This document shows positions 1 through 12,200 of a DNA stretch of 64,000 bases, piece by piece (the first letter of the stretch is position 1; each line of letters begins with the position of its first letter). Source of the DNA: Ciona intestinalis (Eukaryota > Chordata > Ascidiacea > Phlebobranchia > Cionidae); contig NC_020166.2 in assembly GCF_000224145.3 (NCBI RefSeq), positions 8,714,745 to 8,778,744 of the forward strand, written 5' to 3'. The translations under genes and the position numbers were made by a program. Below the pieces are notes generated by a model. That model did not search any database. It saw only the letters and a program-made list of their open reading frames with translations, and had not been told where the DNA came from.

Positions 1-278
1 AAGTTACCATGTATGTTACTTTGTGAGTGACCATTTTTTAAAATTTTAACTTCATTTAACAATCATATGTTAGTTCACCTTTTAATATTTTAACCATGGG
101 TGTAAAGTGTACCGTTAGTTAGGGGTTCTTGGGTGACATGCCTACCCGATTTTTGCAGCATAGGTGAAATCACATTTATAGCCCTCTTTTTATGCTTTAA
201 AAAGATATTTGTTTGACAAATACGGGTTTCTGCATTTTGATAATGTCACCCAAGATTCTACTAAATATTTAAAATTAG

Positions 279-3200
279 ATTTCACCAATATCGACTCTCA
301 TTTTACCAAAAATGAAAGAAACCTTAATAGTAAATACCTATGAATTCAACCAACGCTGTTTATTTTCACCAGACGCTGATAAAAGTTTGACAGAACTTGT
401 CAGCATCCAACAGTCAACCGACGTTCTCATAAATGGCTCCAACAACCTTGACAGCCAACTTAGTTCTTTGAGATCAAGAATGGCATCCTCATTAAACACA
501 ACTGAGTGTAGGGGGGATATGTACTGTCGTGGCGTGCTTATATCTATTGATTCCTTAACCACTGGTGGTGACTTCTCTGCAGTAAGTTTCTTTTTTAAAC
601 TAGACATATTATATAGTAGATTGGGGCAAGATGGGACACCTTTAGCACATAATCTCCAAATATCCTGATCGTGTTTTAAGCAATTAACAATGGTCTATCA
701 GAGTTCTAAGAATACAGTTTTATAGTTCAATGAATGTTCTTTGTTTACTACCAAATGGAACAAGAAAATAAAATAAACAGGTGTCCCATCTTCCCCCACC
801 GTACTATATATCAATTGTAAAAATGTTGCATGTTGTATATGATCATGGTCATGCTACCAGTAATGGAACGTATGCACAACAAACTTTTATGCAGTTAGTT
901 TACTTTTTAAATGGACTTATTATATAGCAACTGTACATAATCTGCATGTTCTATTTCAACATCTTTATAGTTCATTATGATTATGCTACTTTTAATGGAA
1001 TGTTAGATTATGATCATGATATTTTTAATGGAATGTTATGGCATCTTACCAATGCAATTTTTTATGATCATGCTACTTTAATAGAATGTTATGGCAAACT
1101 TACATTACAATTTATTATGATCATGGTATTTTTAATGGAATGTTATGGCATCTTACCAATGCAATTTTTAATGGTCATGCTACTTTAATAGAATGTTATG
1201 GCAAACTTACATTACAATTTATTATGATCATGGTATTTTTAATGGAATGTTATGGCATCTTACCAATGCAATTTTTAATGGTCATGCTACTTTAATGGAA
1301 TGTTATAGCATCTTACCAAAGCAGATTTTTCCCCAGCCTTGAGTCTTATGATTATGCAGTCAGCTCTTCAAATGCCCAGAGGTTTAGCGTGGTGTGTTTT
1401 ATTATAGGAAGTGAAAGAATGTTGTGAATTTAACATGAACCTACCCACGTTTCCCTGTGTGTTAGAAGCTTTATCAATATTGCTCCCGTTTCATTATTAA
1501 CCCGTTGCACATTTATTTTGATAACCTCAACTAACATAGTTTCATTGTGTGGTTTGCTAATTATTTATTTTGCATATACAGTAGGCCTATTGCATGTTTG
1601 ATAGCAAAGTTTCAAAATTTCATTTCTTTTTTTTTACTTGCACAATAACCAACTAATCTAATACTTTTTCAATATTTAGTTTCCTTTATATATAGGCTAT
1701 TTAAAAAAATCTTTTATTGTCATCATAAAAAAAAAAATTAAATTAATTATTGTTTTGTTAATATTAAAAAAAACATGTTTTACATAGCATCAGTGGCGTA
1801 ACCATGCTTTAAAATATAAACTAATAATAGAGGAAATAAGACTATGATGAGCAATTGACGCCTATTGAATTTTGCCAAAATGACTTACTGAAAATAAGGG
1901 AAATATGACCATTGTCAGCCTTTTGAAATTTTGCTAAAAGTAGCTAAACATTGTCATGACATATCTTGGTGTCATGGATTGCCTTCAACCTTTCTCTCTG
2001 TCATTTCTATGATTAACAACTTCCATGTTCCAGCTCCAGAGCGTGCAGGCGCAGATTACCGAAATAAATGACACGTTGACGCAATATGACATCAATGCTG
2101 AAATTAATAAAGTTATGAAACAACTTAATGATATTCCAGAACTCGTAACCAATGGCAGTGCTAATGTTACAAAAAGCAAGTTATTTTGATACTATCTATT
2201 TTTAACAAGTTTTTATGTGCAAAAATCGGCAATTAAAATAAGAATTTTTTTAATATATAATTTTTTTAATTAAAAATATTATGCTTAAAACTTCAGCTAA
2301 AAATATGTTGTGCTACTATTTATTTATTTAAAAAAAACATTTTTTTCAATATGTATGTATGTAATATTCATATGAAAAACCCATTTTATAAAAATACTAC
2401 CATTCATTTTTATCAAGTATAATGTATTAATATATACAAGATAACAATATATAGGATAACGTACTCTATTACTTCATCAACATAAAAAAAATCCTTTTCA
2501 TACTACCATTTATATACATACTTTTTAATATCTAGTAGTTAAATAATTTCCTTCATAAACACAGATATGTTGAGTACATTAGCGACAATCAATGAAACCA
2601 TGAGTAAAGCCATAAGTCAGTTGCCCCTCTCATCACTGGACCCTTTAAAACAAGAAATGGAAAATATTAACTCAACGATATATAGTATTGCTTATGACTA
2701 TAGTACAAAATATGACATATACAGGTAATTTGGGTTTCATCCATTTTGTTTTACTGATTAAAAATCGAAACATATAGTAGGGTGGGGGATGGGACAGATT
2801 TTCTTTTTATTTTCTGTTCCTATTTGCTGGCATACAAAAAGCGTTCAAAGATTTATTGTATCTTCACGACACCCATATAACACTGTTAGTTGTTTAAAAC
2901 ACAATCAGGATATTTGGATACTATGTGCTAAAGATGTACCATCTTTCCCCACAGTATTGTATGTTTTTTGATGTTGCTGGTTTTGAAACAAATTATATGT
3001 TTTTTGCTGGTTACAAAACGAAATATATGTTTTATTGGTTCTGCTGGTTTCGAAGCAAATTATATGTTCCCATTTTATACAAAGCATGTTTCACAATAAA
3101 AATGAAATTTTCCAAAATTAACCAAAAGCCTATAAATATCATAATATCATAACAACACACGCGTCTCTAAGCAACAATACCTGTCAATCATTTCTATTCT

Positions 3201-6200
3201 TTGAATGTCTGGTTTGTTTAAAATTATAGCTGACACGTAGGGAGTAGTGTATGGAAATTCCAAATTGCAATCTATATTTTGTAAGCAGTGGTGCAGCCAA
3301 AAAAAAGTGTTTTTATTTTATTTAAATAAACATATTTTTTGTGTATATATGTATTTTTAAAAAGGGAACAGTACTGAGACCTGAACCCCCTTGGCTATGC
3401 CTCTTGTTGTAAGGTTCCCTAACCTGTAATTTTAACCTTGTGGTTACAGGTATGCTGCTGGGATAGTCCTCGGTTCTATTGTGGCTTTAATTTGCGCTCT
3501 GTACCTCCTTGGGATGTTATGTGGGGGTTGTGGCTTCAAGTCAGACAGAAACCCAGCCGACAGATCCACTTTGTCAAACTGTGGTGGCATCTCAATTATG
3601 GCGTAAGTTTCAAGGCTCAAAATCAGCAGCTTTCTTTTAATATCAGGAAATTCCCTTGTTGTTTTTATATGAAGGATTTCCATATGTTTCACACTCCCTG
3701 TTTAAACTACCCTTGTAAAATCTAAAAGCAATATTTGTCACCTGATATTAACATTATCATTACATCAGCTGTTTTTTTTCTTACAAATCAATTCCAAGAC
3801 AGCAGGTGCAAATTCCTAAATGATTTTCACTCTGTTCAACATTTACATAACCAATTTCCCACCCAGAAGTTATAAAAATTACTTTTTCTAAATGATTTTT
3901 ACTTTGTTCGACATTTGTATCACCAATTTCCCACTCAAGACTATAAAATAAAATCTTTTGGGAGTTATCATAAAACCAATAAACCAAATAACCTCAGCGT
4001 CTGTACGCACTTAAATTCAATTCAATTCCAAGTATTTTGGAGCTAGACAATAGATAAATATTGATCTTTTCACAGTGCCGTAGCACAGTTGGTTAGCGTG
4101 CCTGCCTCTAACGCAGAGGTAATAATGTTCAAGGCTTGCCGTTGCCACCATTGCGTGCGTATGTGTCCTTAGGCAAAACACTTAACGGCAATTATCCAAC
4201 CCAACGTTCACTACTGAGTTGTCTAAATTATCAGCCACAAAAAAATGAAAAAATCCCTCAAAAAATAATCACCCACAAAGTAATATATTTATAACTATAA
4301 AAATATGGCACAGAGTGTATGAAACAGAACACCCTTGTTATAACAACTGTTATTTTCCGGCCACGCAAGGATAAAATAAGTTACATTTATTTATTTATTC
4401 ATTGATGTTTTTACAGTGGTGTGGGGGTATCCTTTATATTTGGTTGGATTCTGATGTTGTTGGTGACTCTCACCTTCACAGTGGGTGGGCATGGGGAGAG
4501 ATATGTTTGCCAGAACCTTGAGTATCCTTATGAAGGAATTAAGGTATATTTTCCTTCTATATAATTTTTATTTACATGCAGTTAAATTAGGGGTGTTTTT
4601 TGGATATTTTTGTTTTCATCCACACAGCTAAATTATGTGTGTCAGTTTTAAATATATTTTCTTCATATTTTAGGTGTTTGAAATTTAGTTTATTGTTTTC
4701 ATATTTTATTCACATAGGCACAGTTACATTAAGTGCAGATTTTAAATATCTTTCTTTCATATTTTATATACACAACTGAATAAGGTGTTTGGGTTTTAGG
4801 TATCTTTCTTTCATATTTATTCACAAACACAGTAAATAATTGAATAATACACCTTTAAACATTATTTTCACAACTACTTCTGTAATATAAATGCCAGGAT
4901 TTTAAAACCAAATTTTCATAGCACTATACTGGGAATTTTGGTATTTCTGTATCGGTATAATCCTGGGGTAATGGGCCAATCCTCGCCTAAATCCTAGTAC
5001 CCATGGTGTGTCACGTCATAGTACCTCACCCACATAGAATGGAATAGAAAGTGGGTAGTCCAAAATAACAGAAATTTTCAAACTTCTTTTGTCCTTGATA
5101 TAAAGTATAAATTAAATGACATGCATAGAAAAATATATTTTTCATTAAAAACTTTTAAAAACAAAACCTATCTTTAGCATTAGTTAAGCATATGCTGTAG
5201 TTAAACAACAGCCTGGTTTTTAAACTTTTCCATTTCTTTTGTTTGTCTTGCTAAGTTTTTGGACGATGTTTTATGGAAAACATATGGGAGTCTTCTTGGT
5301 ATCAAACTATATACTGATTCATACGTACCACTTGACTTTAGTGGTGTATTAACGTAAGACTGCTTGTTGGTGTATAAATGTTGCATGTATATGTTGGTGG
5401 ACATAGTGGGATCTATATGTGTTTAAATGTATAATGGGAGGTAAACTATAGTTATGTTTTTGTGTATTAATAATGTAACATAGTGTGTAAAAAGTTTTTT
5501 TTTTTTTAAATATTAACCGTTTTTATTTGGTAATGGCATATGTTTTTCTTTGGTTGTAAAAATTCTGATAAGTGCTGTAAAAGTAATATATTCTGTATAA
5601 TTGTGACAAATACTTAAATCTAACCCTGATCTAGTGCTAATGAAGTTGATCGCTTATTGAACGAAACAACAGTTAGGATTAAGTGTTTCAAAATAAGTAA
5701 CAACAAAAATCAAGTCTAACGAATTGCATATCAGATCCTGTTTAAGAGACTAATGATACCATATATGCCAAATAATGTAAATATATATATAATAATAAAG
5801 ACTAATGATACCATATAGGCCAAGTATATATATTTTATAATATAATCCTTCATGGACTTGATTTTTGTCTGTTATCTATTTTGTAACACTTAATCCTGAC
5901 TGTTAATGGACCAACCTCATTAGCACTAGATTAGGGTTAGAATTAAGTATTTGTCACAATTATACAGAATATATTACTTTTACAGCGCTTGTCAAAATAT
6001 TTACAATCCAAGAAAAACATTTGCCATTACCAAATAAAAACGATTACTATTTTTTATTAAAAAAGAACTTAAAAACTGTGTGAACACTAGATCAGGCTAC
6101 AATTCACTGTGTTTATTACAGTAATGTGGTCATGCAAGACTACTTTTACAACGTGTTAAATTATATTGAATTTACCAAAGTAAAACAAACGCAGTTAAAA

Positions 6201-9200
6201 TGACAATGGTTAATATTTATGGAAAATCCATTTTTACACACCCATGTTATATTGACATGATAAAACACATTGTTACGTTACTAATGTATAGAAATATTTA
6301 ATTAATTTAGTTTCTGATAACAGATTTATGGCTTAATAGTATAACTGTTGGCCCCACAACTATAATAGGCAATTGAAATAATTTACATTTTAGATGTAAT
6401 AATAAAATTCAAGTACAATTATCAGGCTTCTAAAGCTAGATTGATTTTTTAGCTTTTTAATACAGCACTGTGGGGTAAGATGGGACACTTTTAGCACATA
6501 ATATCTAAATACCCTGATCGTGTTTTAAACAATTAACATGGTCTATGAAAGTCATGAAGATAAGGTTTAATAATTATGTAAATATTTCTTGTTTACTACC
6601 GAATGGGACACGAAAATAGAATGAAAATGTTTCCCATCCACTACCAACCTACTATACATACTCATTTTCCAAAAAAAAGCTAAAAGAAATACGCTAAGGT
6701 ATAGTTTATTAGTTTGCCAAATCCGTTTAAGTTAATTGGTTTGTTTGCTGGGTAGAATTATTGGTATGGTCTATTATGTGTGGAAGTGACAGGAAATGAT
6801 CAATCACCTCTTAGTTACTGAGTTGCAACAGCACAACTGCTTTACTGCGGAGTGTAACTTGTTAGGTTTATAAATAGATCTAAATCCGCACATCACAAAA
6901 GTGACGTAATACTGAATGAATACACATCTTTGACATCGTCAGTCTCTTATTTAACAAAAAAAGGAAATAATATAAAATATAATATTTTTATGCATGTTTA
7001 ATAATGTGTAGGACATAGAATAGCAAAGATGTCTAAGTAGGGTGGGGAAGATGGGACACCTTTAGCACATCTGATTGTGTTTAAAACAACTAACGGTGTT
7101 CTATGGGAGTCGTGAGGATATAGTTTTATAATTCTTTGAATGTTCTTCGTTTACTACTAAATGTGACGGGAAAATAGAACTAAGAAGTGTCCCATCTTCT
7201 CCCACCCTACTGTATTATGAAACCAATGATGTTGTTTTAATATTTCATTCATTTGTTGTCCTGTATGTGGTCTCACTTGTTTTGTGTTTCATTTTAGTTT
7301 GCCGATCGTATCTTGAATGCAAGTGGATTATCAATAGGATCAATAATAAATAATACAAACGTTGATCTTACAATATATGACGTTTTCATGTAAGTCAAAG
7401 AAGAAATTTAATGTTGAAAGTATTTATTAAAATTTTTGACGAATTTTTTTTTAAAGATTTTTTAACTAAAAGATATTTGAACCACATTATTATTCTATCT
7501 TCTTTTTTTCATGATTACCGTTCTGTATTTAAAATTAGATAAAAAATGGAAAGCAAAATTTATATTTAAACTGATGTTAATATTGATAAAAAAGTTGAAA
7601 AAGTTAAAAATTAGTTTAATAAATACCGAAACAATTTTTAAACATTACCAAAATTAAACTTTACAGTATACAGATTTTGAATAGAAATGGAACCCCATAT
7701 GCAAATTTGGTCTGACATATTTTAACTTAACATTTTAAAATGTAAACAGAGCAATATACATAACATGCCCATTGGCGCCAAACTTGGGGTGGCAGGGTAG
7801 GTAGGCCCACCTCAGAATTTTCTACACTTTACTAATCTGTAAACATTGGCATTAATTTAAAAGAATGCGTGTCTAACTATCCCTGCCTCCCTTGCGTTCT
7901 AAAAAGTTTGGCGTCTATGAACATACCATATCACTAATGTGTTTGTTGACCATTGTTTTAATTGCCACAGTGCATGTGAAGGAAATTCTTCAATCTACAC
8001 CGCTCTCCAACTTGAAGAATTATTTAATGTCACCGAGTTTATTCAGAGCGCAACAGAAAATCTGAACAGTTTCAAAACCCAACTTTCTGATTTAACAGTT
8101 GACCTCTCCTCTTTAAAGTGAGTTTATCTTACTGTTGGTTAAATGCTTTTCAATAGTTTTTTTGTTAAACAATTTTTTACTAATTTTAGTTTTAGTGGTG
8201 TAATATAGTATGGTATAGTTTTTTTACCAATAATTTTAGTTCTAGTAATGTAAGATATAGGAATGTTTGGTCCTAATCCCAGGTCCAAGGACCATTTTGT
8301 AGTGTTCAGGTCGTTTCCATAAGGATGAAATTACACTTATTTGATCATTATTTGTCATTATTAATATGCCTGCCAGCAACAGTATATATTATATGAGGTT
8401 TTGGTGAGCTAAATATTTTTTGGGGTATTACAGAGCTTACACTCCTGAGATAGCGAATGCTCTTAATGCTTTGAAACAGACAGGTCTTGATGGGATCAAT
8501 TTTGATTCTTATTTAAATGCAGTAAGTGGAAATTACACTTTTTCCTAAACACCTGAAAAAAAAGGTTTCATTTCCTTGTAGTTGTGAATTTAATATTTGT
8601 TTATTAAAAAATTATGTAAATTTTCTATGTTGAAATTTGCATAAATTCTTTATTATTTCTGGGTAACCAATTTTAAAATAAACGAACCAAGGTTTCCAAA
8701 GTAAAATGCAACAACCATTCAAAAGTGTTGAAAATTAACGATTTTCTGGCAGTTGAATTTATACATAAATTCATAAATTTTAGGCATGCAGAATTAGGGA
8801 AAAGTCATGCTATAACATAATACAAAACTATTTCCTTATGCTTTCAATTATATTCACCAGACAGCGCAAGGCATTACCACAGTCAACTTTACATTCTATG
8901 CTCAATTTCTAAACAACTCTGCAGACAACATGACAGTGCCAGGTGCAACTGCCCCAATACTTGTAAGTAAAACTTTCTTTAGTAAGGATCTGGTGCTACG
9001 AAAACTGTAACAGAAAAAGTCAAGTCCAACCAATTGTATAATAAAAAATATATATTCCGCCTAAATGGCATCGTAGGTTTCTTCTTAAAATAGAACACAC
9101 ATGTTCTTTAGTGCGAAAATTAAACCGGAGGTTTTCACAGCCTATAGTAGGATGGGGTAACATGCTACAGGGGTAATGTGGGACGTTTTAATTTTGTTAT

Positions 9201-12200
9201 GGTCACTTTTAATAATAAATAAACAAAATAAATAAACTTGATGAAGAACACTAATGTTTTAAAGACTGTCATTTCCCCTCTACACCGAAAAATAGGTTTC
9301 AATCATTTTTGTATATCAATTTATTATTTAATATGTTTATTGGGACATGTATAATGTTTATTAAAATGTATATGAACAATTTAATCAAAATTCCCTATCC
9401 CATCAAAATTCAAGTTCAAGCGAAAATTTCATCATAATATATATCACAGAATCTAGCAACTGAAATTCGCAAGTTCTCCTATGAAGTAACATTGATACAA
9501 ACCATGTACGTTGATCCTCTCACACCTGCCCTTAATACACTTACCACGGATATAAACTCCCTGCAGAAAACTGCTACTGGATTGAATGTAAGTTAATATA
9601 TGTAGTATATGGTAACCCATAGGTTTCCATATGTCAGGCTTCGTATGAGTTTAATGATACACAAACACACTAATTGAAAGGATGTGATATTGTTCTTTAC
9701 TTTGTGTGGTTGATTTATTGCCAAGTTTTTGTAGCAGATAATTTATGAACCAGATTTACTTTTATTGCCTTCCCTACCACAGTGCCACTGATTTTAATGC
9801 TCATACATATCATTGTGATAACACGACAAGTTCTATCTTCTAGTTTGCCCCCACAAATTAAATGCAACCAGAAACATCTAGTTTATTGAATAATCCACAG
9901 TTAAAGTTTATCAATAGTTTAAATAATGCTCGCACTGGTATTTCTGCAGTGTTTTCTGATTTTATTTGACGTCATGTGATTACCGCACTGAATAACTGAA
10001 TATATCACTTTATCTGTGTCAGTCAACAGTAGTAGCATGTAACATATTCACTTATGTGTTCTTTCCATTTGACACTTCACAGGCATCCATAGATGAGACA
10101 GCAGCTGCACTGCAGACATTAGACAGTGTCATACAAACTAATGGATCAGCTTTGGTTTCAGTAGAAATCAATAAATATGCTGACACTCTCATTTTGAGTG
10201 TCAACCAATATGCTGCTTGGTTTCTTGATCAGGTAAAACACCAAATTTGGTTTATTTTAAAACTATAAAAAACTCAAAACTGGTTAAATTTAAAACTATA
10301 CAAACTAAAACTGGTTTGTTTTAAAATTAAAAAAAAAGGTTTAATTTAGCCTAATACTCTAAAAACACCTATTTTTACATGTGTTGTGTACATTATTGTT
10401 ACATAAATTATGCTGTGTTAGAATATGTTTTATAAATTATAACTATAAAATAAACCATTTTAAAAATAATATTTTTTTACCATGTATTTGGATACTATAC
10501 ACGCTTATGCAAAATCTGGATTAAATCATTTTATTATTAATGCAGGTTACCAATCACTTTGGACAATGTTATCCCGTCGTGTTGGTTTATAATCAGTTTG
10601 TGTCCATACTCTGCAGTTATTTCATGGATATCCTGGTAAGACTTTAACCTTTCAATTTACATAGTTATTTAAATGAATGAATATAGCTTGCTTTATCCTC
10701 CCGTGGCCAGAAACGACAGTTGTTATAACAGAGGTGTTTTGTTTCATACACCTCTTGCCAGCTTACCAGTTATTAACTATGTTATCGGACTTTAACAAAA
10801 TGTCATTCTATTTTCTTGTCCCATTTAGTAGTGAACAAAAATCATTTTGCTATTTATAAAATCCTCATGACTCTCATAGGTCGTGTAATTGTTTAAAACC
10901 CGATCAGGACATTCGGATAATATGTGCTAAAGGTGTCCAATCTCCCCCTACAGTACTATATAAATAATCAACATTTTTATTTTCTATTAACATGTTTGTT
11001 TTAATAACAGAATGGTCTCTGGTTCTGCCTTGGTTGGATTACTTTCTTCTTGATTCCTGGTGCCATCTTTGGAATGAAACTTGCCAAATATTACAGACGG
11101 CTTCAAGACATGGAGAGCTATAATGAGTGAGTATTTATTGTTTTGATGGTTTAGCAGCACTCAATAAAGAAGAAAGATGCCTAATATGGACTTACAGAAT
11201 AATTCTATATACTACTAATTCGTTGCTGTGGCAAAGTGATCAGCGCGCCTGCCTCCAACCCAGAGGTTATGGGTATAAGGCTTGTCGTTGCCACCATTGT
11301 GGGCGTATGTATCCTTAGGCAAGAAATTTAACAGCATTAGCCTTAAACCCTTAATCCAGAGGTTACTAGTAAATTGTTTAAATTATCAGCTATACAAACA
11401 AAAATAAAAAAAATACTCCAAAATAATCATCCACAAAGTAACATACATGGTAACTTGTAAGCTGGCACGAGGTGTTAAGTCTGGTCCTGTCGTACTTCGC
11501 ACATACAAGAATAACTAGATGCTGTACCTCGTCTAAGTATGGATCAATTAGGGCCAGATCAACACTTAATAACTCCTTTATTAGTAACTTGACAGTAACG
11601 TAATGATACTACAATGATATCGGAAGTTAGGGCTAAAAGGTGAGAGACATTTATGTCCCACTCGCGTTTTATACAGACGAAAATTGCGAGAAGAAGGCTC
11701 CCGCCAGCCTCCAGGTTTACCACCAGTTATACACAACGAAAATACAGATACAATGTCTGGGTATTGAGCATAGTCGACAGTTCGGCATAGTCCACACACA
11801 ATGCCAGTAGCTACGAGCAATAATTAGGAAACGGCTGGAAAATTGATTAGAAAATTGTGGCGCTTCCTAATCTCGGTAACGTCAAATCAAATTGTGTTGT
11901 ACGATCTCGGTAACTTGGAATTACAAAAATAATATTTATATTGACCGCTTTCATACGTCGATCACTACAGTGTTTTTTCTTGTTGTTTTTTTGCCAGGTG
12001 AGGATAAGCAAGTTAAGTTTATTCATTTATTACAAAATTTATTGTAATTTTCAGTAACCATTGGAATGATATGGAGATGGATGCATTCAACAGAAGCAAC
12101 AAGTTAGTATCTTACTATATTCCTTAATTTCATATTCTTTTGCTTATGAACACTTTGTGTACTTGAATTTTGCTTGTTTTTCAAAAAAACACCAGGGTTT

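Noticed and set aside
946-1295. Overlapping open frames with repeated MECYGILPMQF
   Set aside because: They are translations of a minisatellite unit, not a protein with internal repeats.
9146-9300. MITE-like start (TATAGTAGGATGGGGTAA) in a prominin intron
   Set aside because: Only the left end resembles the family; no matching right end was found, so it is not listed as an element.
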